A model generated the notes under the pieces. It searched no databases. It saw nothing but the letters and a program-made list of their open reading frames with translations, and had not been told where the DNA came from. Shown here piece after piece: positions 1 through 8,325 of a DNA stretch of 41,144 nucleotides. Within the stretch, counting starts at the first letter, position 1. Each line of letters begins with the position of its first letter. The position numbers and the translations under genes are program-made. Origin of the DNA: Clostridia bacterium (GTDB lineage: Bacteria; Bacillota; Clostridia; Oscillospirales; CAG-272); assembly GCA_017613355.1 (NCBI GenBank), contig JAGAEA010000037.1:1-41144 (forward strand), written 5' to 3'.

Positions 1-43
1 CCGAAGCGGTACAGGCGCGGGCTTTTCTTCGGTTTGTTTCGGG

Positions 44-334
44 TCACGCCGTGTAGTTGGTGTTCTTGACGATGATGACCAACACGGAAACCAAAATGAC
101 CAGCAGAACCGAGCCGATAATGGTCAGGCGCGCAAGGATCGCGTCCTTATCGCCGCCGCGGTTCTTGCCGAAATAGCTGTCCGAGTTGCCGACGATCGTG
201 CCGGACAACCCCTTTTCTTTTCCCGCCTGCTTCGCGATCACGATCGCCAAAAATACGGCAAGCACCACGAGGATCACCCCGAGAACCCATGTCCAAACGG
301 GGGAAATTGCCGCCAATACATTTGTTAAAGCCAT
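44..334 (-). CDS. secG: SecG preprotein translocase subunit
   Basis: This 96-residue protein has the SecG layout. An N-terminal hydrophobic helix (about residues 13-35) is followed by a short basic/Gly-rich cytoplasmic loop containing the motif LSGTIVGNSDSYFGKNRGGD, and then a second hydrophobic helix (about 70-92). SecG is the small auxiliary subunit of the SecYEG membrane channel. The start at 334 was chosen because GGAGGAC lies just upstream of that ATG and the preceding residues of the open frame look like leader sequence. The gene has its own sigma-A promoter and lies downstream of mutS2 on the same strand. In many Firmicutes secG precedes rnr and smpB, but the window ends too soon to see this. 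Confidence 0.88.
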   Translation of the reverse strand: MALTNVLAAISPVWTWVLGVILVVLAVFLAIVIAKQAGKEKGLSGTIVGNSDSYFGKNRGGDKDAILARLTIIGSVLLVILVSVLVIIVKNTNYTA

Positions 335-401
335 GTTTCTGTCCTCCAAAACACTCTGTCTCCCTCTCGTTTTTCTCACAAGGGGGCATTGATACCTTTT
401 T

Positions 402-430
402 ATTTTACCATACCGAAACCGAAAATGCAA
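402..430 (-). promoter_or_regulatory. sigma-A promoter of secG
   Basis: Read on the minus strand, TTGCAT (425-430) and TAAAAT (402-407) are separated by exactly 17 bases, about 70 bases upstream of the secG start. An A-tract-rich segment (432-486) lies immediately upstream. Confidence 0.65.
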
Positions 431-431
431 T

Positions 432-486
432 AGATTTTTTCGATTTTTTCAAGTTTTTCCGTTTCTTTTTCCGTTTTTTCCGATTT
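432..486 (-). promoter_or_regulatory. phased A-tract segment upstream of the secG promoter
   Basis: On the minus strand five runs of five to six A residues, separated by CGG, CTTG or TCG, begin roughly every 9-12 bases just upstream of the -35 box. Such phasing is known to give intrinsic bending and may act as an UP-like element. The function is inferred only. Confidence 0.45.
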
Positions 487-518
487 GCACGGCAAAAAAC
501 AGACGTCGACGCGCTTTT

Positions 519-2903
519 TTACGCTTTCAATTCCACGACCGTGACGCCGCCGTCGCCCTCTCCGTACTGACCGATGCGGAAATCCGCGACCCTTCGATCC
601 TTTTTCAACCGTTGCCAAATGGCGTTCTTCAAAGCTCCCGTTCCCTTTCCGTGGATCAGGCGCACCTTGGTAAATCCCGCCACGACGGCATCGTCGAGAT
701 ATTTGTCCACCGCTTGCCAACCCTCGTCGCCGAGCATTCCGCGCAGGTCGATCTCGTCCCGAAAATCGCGGTTGACGCTGACACGGTATCCCGCCGCGGG
801 TAATTGTTTTCCGTTTTGAATGATGTGGCTCTCTTCCTCGATCAGCCGCAGATTTTCCAGCTTGGTTCGCGTTTTGAGAATACCCGTTTGCACCATGACG
901 TTCCCGTTTCTATCCGGCAGATCGACGACCACACCCTCTTTTCCGACGTTCGCGAGCTTGACTCGGTCGCCCTTTCGCAATGCTCTCGGAAGCGTGTACT
1001 GTTCGTCGTTTTTCTCTTCCACGGGATCGACCCGATCCTCGCTGCGGTGCAGTTCCGCACGAACGGCGCGTCTCGCGTCGTCCAATTCTTCCCGCAACCG
1101 TCCCGCCGCTTCGGCTTTTTTCGCCTTTTCGAGTTGCCCGAAAATGAAATCGCTGGACGCGCGGGCGCTCTCCAACATTTGCCGCGCCTGCCGTTTTTCC
1201 TGTTCGATCTCTTTTTCCGCGTCCCGCCGCATTTGCGCCACGGCGCGTTCGGTGTCGGTGCGTCGTTTTTCGTATTCGGTGCGAAGCCGCTCCGCTTCGG
1301 CGCGGTTCCGGTCGGCTTCCAATCTTGCCGCTTCGAGCTGACCCAGCACTTCTTCAAATTGTTTGTGGTCGGTGTTCACAAGTTCTTTTGCCCGCTCGAT
1401 GACCTCCGCCGGCAGTTCCAACTTTGCCGAAATGGCGAACGCGTTGGATTTTCCCGGCATTCCGATTATGAGCCTGTATGTGGGTTTGAGCGTGGTCACG
1501 TCGAATTCGCAGGACGCGTTGAGAACGCCCTCGGTTTTGAGCGCGAAGGTTTTGAGCTCGGTATAGTGCGTGGTCGCCATGCACATTGCTCCCGCTTTGC
1601 GGACTTCCTCGATGATGGCGACCGCCAGTGCCGCGCCCTCCACGGGGTCTGTCCCCGCTCCGAGCTCGTCAAACAGACAGAGCGACCGCTCGTCGATCCG
1701 CTTGATAACGGAAACGATGTTGACCATGTGCGAAGAGAAAGTGGAAAGCGACTGCTCAATGCTCTGTTCGTCGCCGATATCGACCAACACGTGCTCGAAA
1801 ATGCGGACTTTCGACTCGGGATCGGCAGGAATATGCAGTCCCGCCTGCGCCATGATCGTCAGAAGCCCTACCGTTTTGAGCGTGACCGTTTTCCCGCCCG
1901 TGTTGGGTCCCGTAATGATGAGCGTATCGCATCCGTCTCCCATTTTCACGTTGATCGGCACCACGCGCTCGCGGTCGATCAACGGATGTCTTGCACGCCG
2001 CAGGTCGATCACGTCGTCGGTCAGGATCGGTTCGTCGGCTTTCATTCTTGCCGACAGCTCCCCGCAGGCAAAGCAAAAAGCAAGCTCCGTCAAGTTGTAG
2101 TAATCTCGCCGCAGGCTTTCCGCCGCGGTTCCGACGTCCGCGGAGAGCGCAAACAGGATCTTTTCGATCTCGTGCGCTTCCTTTGATCCGAGCATCCGCA
2201 ATTCGTTGTTGGCGTCCACCACCGCCATCGGTTCGATGAACACCGTGGCACCCGAGGACGACGTGTCGTGGATCAGTCCCTTGACGTCGTTTTTACACTC
2301 GGCTTTCACGGGAACGACGTACCGCCCGTTCCGCATGGTGACGATCGCCTCTTGCAGGTACTTGGAACAGGAGCCGCCGATGATATGCTGCAAAGTCTCC
2401 TTGATGCGGTAGTTTGCCTCGCGGATTTTGCGCCGCACCTCCGCCAATTCCCGACTTGCCTCGTCCGCGATCAGATCTTCCGAAAGGATAGACCTCGTGA
2501 TCTTCTCTTCGAGCGTTCGGTTGGGCAGAAGCCGCTCGAAAATTTCATCGAGCGAGGTCGGAAACGTTCGGTTGACCTTGTTATAATCCGCGAGCGCCCG
2601 CGCGCTGTGCAAAACGCGCGCCGCTTCCAAAAGCTCTCTCGTGGTAAGCATGGCTCCCTTTTCCGCCCGTTCGCAAGCGCTCTCAACGTCGTGGATGCTG
2701 CCGAACGGCGGAACCCCCTTGACCTCGATGAGTCTTTTTGCGTCGGTGGTGTGCGCCATCCTGCGGCGAATGACGGTCTCTTCCGTGGACGGCAAAAGGC
2801 GCCTTGCCAGTTCCTTTGCTCCCTCGGTGGGGGCGCAGTTCTCCAACATGGCGCAAATCTTATCGAATTCCAACGTCATCAATGTCTTATCGGAAATGCT
2901 CAT
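519..2903 (-). CDS. mutS2: MutS2 family DNA mismatch/ribosome-rescue ATPase with Smr nuclease domain
   Basis: This is a full-length 794-residue MutS2. The core and clamp region is followed by the ABC-type ATPase with Walker A GPNTGGKT at residues 332-339 and a Walker B/signature segment LCLFDELGAGTDP near 410. Next comes a long charged coiled coil rich in Glu, Arg and Ala (about 510-640), and a C-terminal Smr domain (about 715-794) with DLRG and the loop HGKGTGALK. MutS2 proteins are known to act against recombination intermediates and, in Bacillus, to split collided ribosomes; they lack the MutS mismatch-recognition domain. The start at 2903 is preceded by AAAGGAA. recO ends 20 bases upstream, so the two are probably co-transcribed. 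Confidence 0.95.
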   Translation of the reverse strand: MSISDKTLMTLEFDKICAMLENCAPTEGAKELARRLLPSTEETVIRRRMAHTTDAKRLIEVKGVPPFGSIHDVESACERAEKGAMLTTRELLEAARVLHSARALADYNKVNRTFPTSLDEIFERLLPNRTLEEKITRSILSEDLIADEASRELAEVRRKIREANYRIKETLQHIIGGSCSKYLQEAIVTMRNGRYVVPVKAECKNDVKGLIHDTSSSGATVFIEPMAVVDANNELRMLGSKEAHEIEKILFALSADVGTAAESLRRDYYNLTELAFCFACGELSARMKADEPILTDDVIDLRRARHPLIDRERVVPINVKMGDGCDTLIITGPNTGGKTVTLKTVGLLTIMAQAGLHIPADPESKVRIFEHVLVDIGDEQSIEQSLSTFSSHMVNIVSVIKRIDERSLCLFDELGAGTDPVEGAALAVAIIEEVRKAGAMCMATTHYTELKTFALKTEGVLNASCEFDVTTLKPTYRLIIGMPGKSNAFAISAKLELPAEVIERAKELVNTDHKQFEEVLGQLEAARLEADRNRAEAERLRTEYEKRRTDTERAVAQMRRDAEKEIEQEKRQARQMLESARASSDFIFGQLEKAKKAEAAGRLREELDDARRAVRAELHRSEDRVDPVEEKNDEQYTLPRALRKGDRVKLANVGKEGVVVDLPDRNGNVMVQTGILKTRTKLENLRLIEEESHIIQNGKQLPAAGYRVSVNRDFRDEIDLRGMLGDEGWQAVDKYLDDAVVAGFTKVRLIHGKGTGALKNAIWQRLKKDRRVADFRIGQYGEGDGGVTVVELKA

Positions 2904-2923
2904 ATTCTGTTCCTTTATTTCTC

Positions 2924-3733
2924 TCAGCGTTCCGTTTCTCGCATTTTATGGTAAAACCGCAGTGACTCGAACCCGTGTCCCACGTGCGAAAGCAGATAAA
3001 GCTCGGTTTGCTTTGCAAACACGGAAAGGTCGTTCGCGTCGGCAAGTTCAAACGCAAACAAACGGTTGAGCGGCGCTGTCAAGCAATACCGCATGGCGGC
3101 GACGACCGCCGCAGGCAAAACCGCCCGGATCTCGGCCTCTCTCAACTCGTCCGCGTAGGCTCCGATTTTTGCCGTTCTTCCCGCTTCGGACAAACACTTC
3201 GGACAAATGATCGCCCCATTCATGACGTCGAGATAAAACGGGTCGGCGTATGTTTCCCGACAAACGGCGCATCCCGAAAAATCGGGTTCATACCCCGAAA
3301 TGGCGGCAATTCTCCATTCAAACGCTCCTTTGATTTGCTCGAGCGGGTACAGCCCCCGACTGACGGCATGGAGCGAATTGAGCATCAGTCGCAGGACATC
3401 CTCCGCCTCTTCACCCTCGTCCGTGAACTCCGCCGCGACCTCGCAAAGATATGCCGCGAGGTTCAGCCGATCCATGTCCTGTGCCAGTCGGTAAAAAGAC
3501 TCGATCGGGCTTCCACCTTTGAGAATGTTGAAATCCCCCCGCCGATAGTACTCGAAGTTGGCATAGGTATAGAGTTGACTGACTGCCGTTTGCGGTCCTT
3601 TCAGCGATCTCCCGCCCTTGGCAAGAATGGTGATGCGTCCCCTCTCGGCGGTCAGGACGGTAAGGTATCGGTCATGGTCTCCCATATCCTTCGTTCGGAG
3701 GATCAGGCCGTTGATATTCTCATGTGTTGCCAT
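2924..3733 (-). CDS. recO: DNA repair protein RecO
   Basis: This 269-residue protein has the RecO order. The N-terminal OB fold begins MATHENINGLILRTKDMGDH and contains ILAKGGRSLKG. A helical domain follows, then a zinc-binding module with CAVC and, about 20 residues later, CPKC. RecO loads RecA on SSB-coated single-stranded DNA together with RecR. The start at 3733 was chosen from a strong GGAGAGGAGGGG Shine-Dalgarno stretch directly before that ATG. The open frame continues upstream only through a repeat-bearing intergenic segment. The neighbours are era upstream and mutS2 downstream, a conserved Firmicutes arrangement. Confidence 0.93.
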   Translation of the reverse strand: MATHENINGLILRTKDMGDHDRYLTVLTAERGRITILAKGGRSLKGPQTAVSQLYTYANFEYYRRGDFNILKGGSPIESFYRLAQDMDRLNLAAYLCEVAAEFTDEGEEAEDVLRLMLNSLHAVSRGLYPLEQIKGAFEWRIAAISGYEPDFSGCAVCRETYADPFYLDVMNGAIICPKCLSEAGRTAKIGAYADELREAEIRAVLPAAVVAAMRYCLTAPLNRLFAFELADANDLSVFAKQTELYLLSHVGHGFESLRFYHKMRETER

Positions 3734-3762
3734 TTCCCCTCCTCTCCTGCTTTTCATAAAAA

Positions 3763-3868
3763 GATACTTTCCCTGCGGGAAAGTAGGCAAAAGAACTTTC
3801 GCGCATAGACAAGCTGAAACGGGACGTATTTGCTCCCTTGGAAAGGGGCAAAAGAACTTTCTCGCAAA
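3763..3868. repeat. intergenic repeat pair between era and recO
   Basis: Two copies of a roughly 25-base unit, each centred on GGCAAAAGAACTTTC, lie at 3778-3805 and 3840-3868. The first is preceded by a 9-base hairpin (TACTTTCCC, TGC, GGGAAAGTA at 3765-3785). The 167-base gap is unusual inside an otherwise tightly packed operon. The identity is unknown; it may be a small genome-wide intergenic element. Confidence 0.5.
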
Positions 3869-3900
3869 ATCCCGTTTTTCGGGGACACGTTCTGCAAAAA

Positions 3901-4785
3901 TCAATCGGCGCAATAGCCGAAATCGGTCACGCCGCGTTGGCTGTCTCTCCAATTTTCCTTGACCTTGACCCAAAGGTCGAGGTAAACCTGTGTTCCGAGC
4001 AGTTTTTCCAGATCCTCTCTGGCATAGGAACCGATGCGTTTGAGTGTTTCTCCGCCCTTGCCGACAAGGATCCCTTTATGCGACGCCTTTTCGCAGAAGA
4101 TCTCCGCCCGAATGTGCGTGACCGTTTCCTCTTCGCGGAATTCCTCGATGACAACGGCGATCCCATGCGGGACTTCCCGATCCACCGTTCTCAAAATCTT
4201 TTCTCGGATAATTTCCGAAGCGAGCGTTCGCTGCGTTTGATCCGTGATCATGTCTTCCGCGAAGATCCATTCGTCCTCGTGGAGAAATTTCTCGCATTCC
4301 GCCATCAATTCGTCGATATATTTTCCTTTTTTTGCCGAAATCGGAACCACAGCCGCAAAATCGTGCGTGGCGGCATACGCCGAAATGGTTTTTGCCAGCT
4401 TTTCCCGACGGTAAAGATCGACTTTATTCAGCGCGAGGATCGCGGGAATTTCGGAACGCTTCAACGATTGCAAGATACGGGTCTCCGTTTCCCCCGGGGC
4501 AAAACCCGCGTCCGCCACGAGAATGACCGCGTCGGCGTCCTGCATGGCGCTGTTCGCGGTTTTTACCATATAGTCTCCGAGCGAATTTTTCGCTTGAAAG
4601 ATACCGGGCGTGTCCAGAAAAACGAACTGATTTTCCCCGCGCGTCTCAATGCCGAGAATGCGGTTTCTTGTGGTTTGCGGCTTTGAGGAAACAATGGCGA
4701 TCTTTTCCCCGAGGATTTGATTGAGCAGAGTGGATTTTCCGACGTTCGGTCGCCCGACGATGGCAAAAAAGCCGATTTTTTTCAT
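3901..4785 (-). CDS. era: GTPase Era
   Basis: This 294-residue protein is a complete Era. The GTPase domain has G1 GRPNVGKST at residues 11-19, G3 DTPG near 59 and G4 NKVD near 121. A C-terminal KH RNA-binding domain contains VGKGGETLKRIGSYARE. Era binds the 3' end of 16S rRNA and acts in small-subunit assembly at the inner face of the membrane. The start ATG overlaps the stop of the upstream hypothetical gene by four bases, which argues for translational coupling. The terminal sequence WRDSQRGVTDFGYCAD is slightly shorter than in some homologues, but no domain is missing. Confidence 0.96.
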   Translation of the reverse strand: MKKIGFFAIVGRPNVGKSTLLNQILGEKIAIVSSKPQTTRNRILGIETRGENQFVFLDTPGIFQAKNSLGDYMVKTANSAMQDADAVILVADAGFAPGETETRILQSLKRSEIPAILALNKVDLYRREKLAKTISAYAATHDFAAVVPISAKKGKYIDELMAECEKFLHEDEWIFAEDMITDQTQRTLASEIIREKILRTVDREVPHGIAVVIEEFREEETVTHIRAEIFCEKASHKGILVGKGGETLKRIGSYAREDLEKLLGTQVYLDLWVKVKENWRDSQRGVTDFGYCAD

Positions 4786-5255
4786 GCCGCGCTCTCCTCT
4801 TGTTGTGTCAATGTACCGTCGAAAAACGCCCGAACGTCGTCCGTTAACAGATTGATCCGCACGCCGCTGTCGAGGTTTTCCAGAAAAACGGTCAGTTTTC
4901 CCGTCGTCTTGTTCCGAATCGCGAGGATCAGGTATTTTTCAAAATCCATGTAGTATGCCTCAACGGTCTCGGTCTCGTTGTACCGTCCGTCGTATTTGCG
5001 CAGAAGATCGAATGTGACCGCCGCGGGATTTTCTGCGAGCTTCAGCGTTTCTTCCACCGTCATCGGCTTTTTTTGATCGGCGCGCCGCTCGATCAGTTTC
5101 CCGATCGTAAACACGCTGACGGGTCCGAAAAAGGCGAGAAAGATCGCGATGCAGGTCAAAAAGGTGATGAGCCTGACATTCCGCGTAAAGAACGTTTCGG
5201 TTTTACCCGCGCTATCGGGCAGGATCGTTTCGCTCCGTTGCTCTTCGGATTTCAC
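4782..5255 (-). CDS. uncharacterised single-pass membrane protein
   Basis: I do not recognise this 157-residue protein. It has a polar N-terminus (about 1-28), one strong hydrophobic helix (about 29-53, with TFLTCIAIFLAFFGPVSVF), and a mixed alpha/beta soluble part. The soluble part contains two hydrophobic strands (YLILAIRNKT, KLTVFLENLD) and is probably extracytoplasmic or membrane-proximal. The predicted start is GTG at 5255, with GGAGGT six bases upstream. It overlaps ybeY and era by four bases on each side, so it is a genuine coupled operon member. In Bacillus this slot between ybeY and era holds dgkA and cdd. The protein has one helix, not the three of DgkA, and no deaminase motifs, so it is neither of these. 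Confidence 0.8.
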   Translation of the reverse strand: MKSEEQRSETILPDSAGKTETFFTRNVRLITFLTCIAIFLAFFGPVSVFTIGKLIERRADQKKPMTVEETLKLAENPAAVTFDLLRKYDGRYNETETVEAYYMDFEKYLILAIRNKTTGKLTVFLENLDSGVRINLLTDDVRAFFDGTLTQQEESAA

Positions 5256-5749
5256 TTGCCGACCTCCAACCCCATCCGCGAAAGGATCTCGCTCTGCCGA
5301 CGGCGCATATCCGCTTCGTCCGCTTCGCTCGTTTCGTGGTCGTAGCCCAGCAGGTGGAGCATGGAATGCACGCAGAGAAACGCCGCTTCGCGCTCGAATC
5401 CGTGACCGTACTCATCCGCCTGCTTTTTCGCCTGCTCGAGGGAGATCACGATGTCGCCGAGCATTCCCACCAGCTCGTCCACGGGCGGCTCGTTCTGCTC
5501 GCCCGTGTAGTCGAAGAGCGGGAAGGAAAGCACGTCGGTCGCCCGATCGATCTTGCGGAATTTCTTGTTGAGCGCACGGATCTTTTCGTTGTCGGTGAAG
5601 GTGACGGAGACCTCCGCGGGATTTCGGTACTGTTCGTAGTCGAGCGTTGCTTCCGCGGCGGCGCGGATCAGCATTTTGAGCTTGTACGTGACGGGTATCT
5701 GCTCCTGCTCGTTTTCAAAATCGATTTTCAGGTTCGTTTTTTCTGCCAT
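5252..5749 (-). CDS. ybeY: endoribonuclease YbeY (rRNA maturation factor)
   Basis: This 165-residue protein carries the diagnostic zinc-binding motif H128-S-M-L-H132-L-L-G-Y-D-H138. Upstream it has the family segment KIDRATDVLSFP and the glycine/leucine stretch MLGDIVISLEQA. YbeY is a metalloprotein needed for 16S rRNA 3'-end processing and late 70S quality control. The start at 5749 overlaps the region of the phoH stop codon (5751), and its Shine-Dalgarno sequence lies inside the end of phoH. It is followed with a four-base overlap by the uncharacterised membrane protein gene, then era. Confidence 0.95.
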   Translation of the reverse strand: MAEKTNLKIDFENEQEQIPVTYKLKMLIRAAAEATLDYEQYRNPAEVSVTFTDNEKIRALNKKFRKIDRATDVLSFPLFDYTGEQNEPPVDELVGMLGDIVISLEQAKKQADEYGHGFEREAAFLCVHSMLHLLGYDHETSEADEADMRRRQSEILSRMGLEVGK

Positions 5750-5750
5750 T

Positions 5751-6803
5751 TCAACGTCCTCTCTTTTCCTCATCCGCAAGCGGTTTCTTTGCGGCGCGGT
5801 AACGCCTTTCCGCCCGCTCGTTCTCGCGGCGGAGCTGCTCGCGGTCATATTTTTCGTAAGCCTTGATGATTTTCTGCACCAATCGGTGACGAACCACATC
5901 CCGTTCGTTGAAAACATGGATGGCGATGTCGTCGATCCCTTCGAGGATCTTTACGGCGGCGGAAAGTCCGCTCTTCTGCCCGCGCGGCAGGTCGGTTTGC
6001 GTCAGGTCGCCCGTTACCACCGCCTTGGAATTGAAGCCGAGACGGGTGAGAAACATTTTCATCTGTTCGGGCGTGGCGTTTTGTGCCTCGTCGAGGATGA
6101 TGAAAGAATCGTCGAGCGTCCGACCCCGCATATACGCAAGCGGCGCGATCTCGATGGTTCCCTTTTCCACGAGCTTTTGATAGGTGTCCACCCCGAGCAT
6201 TTCATAGAGCGCGTCGTAAAGCGGGCGGAGATAGGGGTCGATCTTGCTTTGCAGGTCTCCCGGGAGAAACCCGAGTTTTTCGCCCGCTTCGATCGCGGGG
6301 CGCGTGAGAATGATGCGGCTGATCTGTTTTTCGCGGAGTGCCTTGACTGCCATGGCGACCGCGAGAAAGGTTTTTCCCGTTCCCGCAGGACCGACGCCGA
6401 GCACGATCGTGTTCTTTCGGATCGCTTCCACATACTGCCCCTGCCCGACCGTCTTCGCCTTGATGGGTTTGCCCTTGGCGGTGACGCAAATGCAGTCGTC
6501 GCCCATGGCGCGCAGTTCGTTTCCCTGCCCGCCCACGATCATGTCGATCGCGTATTGCACGCTTTGGTCGGAAATGACGTCGGTTTTCGGAGCGAGTTCA
6601 AGCAAATAGCGGATGCATTGCAACGCCGCCGAGACCTTTTCTTCGTCGGCTCCCTCGATCAGAATGGAGTCGCCGTCCCCGTTTGCGCGATTGCGCAGAG
6701 TCACGCCGAAATGCGCTTCGATGAGGGACGCGTTGGAGTCGAAACTCCCGAAAATTTTTGCGGTTGCGTCGGGTTGTTCGATTTTTACGGTTTTACGGAT
6801 CAT
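5751..6803 (-). CDS. phoH: PhoH-like ATPase (YbeZ family)
   Basis: This 350-residue P-loop NTPase has an N-terminal KH-like region, Walker A GPAGTGKT at residues 138-145 and Walker B FIILDEAQN near 243, as in PhoH/YbeZ. It commonly works with YbeY, encoded directly downstream, and is thought to be an RNA-linked ATPase or helicase. Two in-frame ATGs exist six bases apart. I chose the one at 6803 because GAAGG sits six bases upstream of it, whereas it abuts the earlier ATG at 6809 too closely. A 17-base gap separates it from yqfD. Confidence 0.94.
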   Translation of the reverse strand: MIRKTVKIEQPDATAKIFGSFDSNASLIEAHFGVTLRNRANGDGDSILIEGADEEKVSAALQCIRYLLELAPKTDVISDQSVQYAIDMIVGGQGNELRAMGDDCICVTAKGKPIKAKTVGQGQYVEAIRKNTIVLGVGPAGTGKTFLAVAMAVKALREKQISRIILTRPAIEAGEKLGFLPGDLQSKIDPYLRPLYDALYEMLGVDTYQKLVEKGTIEIAPLAYMRGRTLDDSFIILDEAQNATPEQMKMFLTRLGFNSKAVVTGDLTQTDLPRGQKSGLSAAVKILEGIDDIAIHVFNERDVVRHRLVQKIIKAYEKYDREQLRRENERAERRYRAAKKPLADEEKRGR

Positions 6804-6820
6804 AGACATCCTTCCCGCCG

Positions 6821-7999
6821 TCAGGACGGTTCCACCACGTCAAATTCGTTCTGAACGGCAATGTTTTCCACACAGGTAAGATGACATTCCAGAATCAGCG
6901 CCGTGTCGGTAATGGTCGTGGTCACACGTTTGCCGATCGGCTGCACGTCGGACGAGAGTTCGGAAAGTTCGTTTCCGAGCTGTTCATAGGCGATCTCCAA
7001 AGCCTCTTCGGGGGATCGCTCCGCCGATTGCAGGATGTACGGTCGGTAGGTGCGCCGAAGAACGGAAACGGGCAAATCGTGCATCCCGAGCCAATCTTTT
7101 CCTGTGGTCACCTCTATTATATCACACAACGGCGGTTCATTTCTACTGTTTTTTGAAAAATTTAACGAAAAATTGAAGAATTGCAGGACGGTTCCCCCGC
7201 GTTTTTCCGCTTCATAAATTTTTTCCTCGTAGGTAAAGGGAATTTCCACGCGGATCACGCGCTCGGTTCGCGCCATGACCCGCCCGCTCGCACGGGTGTA
7301 GCGGTAGCCGCGCGTGGCGCTGTCGTAAACGCCGCTGACAAGCAGATCTCCCGCTCGAACGGGTTGACCGATATGCACCGCCGCGCGTCCGCGGAAAAGT
7401 TCCAGCCCCTCGATCTGCCCATCCCTCGCGGCAACGAGATTGGCGGGACGGCCGTTTCGCTCGGGAACAGGCGCCCGCTCGACCACTTGCACCACCGCGA
7501 CCGTTCCGTCCATGTGGATCGCGAGCCACGCGAGGTCTTCCGATCGCATCAGGATACGGGTCTCGATCTCGCCCGCGCGGAGCTTCGGGATGTAGCTCCC
7601 GACCGACAGTCCCTCTTTTGAAAGTTCCTGTCGGATCTCCCCCGCCGTCAACCGCTCGTTTCCGCTCACACGGACTGTCCAAACGACCTTTTGCGAAAGA
7701 ACGAACAGAAAAACCGCACAGATCGCGCCGACCGCCAACCCCGCCCGATCTCTCAACCGCCATAGCAGAAACGGCAGACCGCCGCCCGCCGAACGGACGG
7801 GGATTTTTTCGGCGCGGCAGGCGCGAAGGATGCGCGAAGCGGAAACAAGCCCGAGGCGAAAACGAAATCCCCCGTTTTCCGAAACTTCGGGGGCGGCAAG
7901 CGACACGCCCTCGGCAAGGCAGAAATTGAGCAGACGGGTCACGTCCTCCCGCCCGACTTCCAGCGTTCGGTAACCGAGCAACCGCAAAACAAAATTCAT
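6821..7999 (-). CDS. yqfD: sporulation protein YqfD
   Basis: This 392-residue protein matches YqfD. A cytoplasmic N-terminal domain (about 1-85) is followed by one transmembrane helix (about 88-110, LAVGAICAVFLFVLSQKVVW). A large external part starts with a POTRA-like segment (VRVSGNERLTAGEIRQELSK) and continues with the family block AWLAIHMDGTVAVVQVVER. In Bacillus yqfD is a mother-cell sigma-E gene needed for efficient sporulation; its biochemical role is not established. The start codon overlaps the yqfC stop by four bases, as in other Firmicutes. Confidence 0.92.
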   Translation of the reverse strand: MNFVLRLLGYRTLEVGREDVTRLLNFCLAEGVSLAAPEVSENGGFRFRLGLVSASRILRACRAEKIPVRSAGGGLPFLLWRLRDRAGLAVGAICAVFLFVLSQKVVWTVRVSGNERLTAGEIRQELSKEGLSVGSYIPKLRAGEIETRILMRSEDLAWLAIHMDGTVAVVQVVERAPVPERNGRPANLVAARDGQIEGLELFRGRAAVHIGQPVRAGDLLVSGVYDSATRGYRYTRASGRVMARTERVIRVEIPFTYEEKIYEAEKRGGTVLQFFNFSLNFSKNSRNEPPLCDIIEVTTGKDWLGMHDLPVSVLRRTYRPYILQSAERSPEEALEIAYEQLGNELSELSSDVQPIGKRVTTTITDTALILECHLTCVENIAVQNEFDVVEPS

Positions 8000-8274
8000 C
8001 GTTCGTCTCTCCCCTCGGACAATTCCACGGCGATCAGAATTCCCTCAACGGTCACACACCCGCCCGTGAATGAAGTGCACCGCAGATCCCTGCCTCGCAA
8101 GAGCAACTCCCGATCGCGCAATGCCAAACGGATCTCTTTCGGGTCATAGGAAAGGATCCTGCGGCATCCCCGCACGTTTACCCGACGGTTTCCGTAAAGC
8201 ACCGTCATTTCGGAAAACACCGTCCCGCCGAAATGACGGCGTATCCGTTCCGTCCATTTTTTCCGTTCTTCCAT
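7996..8274 (-). CDS. yqfC: sporulation protein YqfC
   Basis: This 92-residue protein resembles YqfC. It contains the beta-rich core VNVRGCRRILSYDPKEIRL and the segment GGCVTVEGILIAVELSE. The start at 8274 (MEERKKW) was chosen because AGGGGA lies about six bases upstream and the length then fits the family (about 90-95 residues). It overlaps yqfD by four bases and stands first in this operon, divergent from the YlbJ-like gene. The role is sporulation-associated by context; the biochemistry is unknown. Confidence 0.85.
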   Translation of the reverse strand: MEERKKWTERIRRHFGGTVFSEMTVLYGNRRVNVRGCRRILSYDPKEIRLALRDRELLLRGRDLRCTSFTGGCVTVEGILIAVELSEGRDER

Positions 8275-8292
8275 CCGTCCCCTGCTTTCCCC

Positions 8293-8325
8293 GTACGCAT
8301 AAAACGCCGTTTCCCTGCGTACAGA
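8293..8325 (+). promoter_or_regulatory. divergent yqfC/ylbJ control region with dyad and possible sigma-E site
   Basis: The 93-base gap between the divergent starts contains a 7-base inverted repeat, GTACGCA (8293-8299) and TGCGTAC (8316-8322). On the plus strand GCATAAA (8297-8303) lies 14 bases before CGTACAGA (8318-8325). This loosely resembles a sigma-E promoter, as expected for ylbJ. The similarity is imperfect, so this is a suggestion only. Confidence 0.3.

Noticed and set aside
400-720. A minus-strand frame ending in a Lys/Glu repeat (EKTEKETEKLEKIEK)
   Set aside because: The repeat is the translation of the phased A-tracts in the secG promoter region, and the rest lies out of frame inside mutS2.
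804-2186. A 460-codon plus-strand frame opposite mutS2
   Set aside because: It is an antisense shadow of mutS2 with biased composition and no ribosome-binding site.
3734-3973. N-terminal extension of RecO by 80 residues
   Set aside because: The extension runs through the end of era and the intergenic repeat; the strong Shine-Dalgarno and normal family length support the start at 3733.
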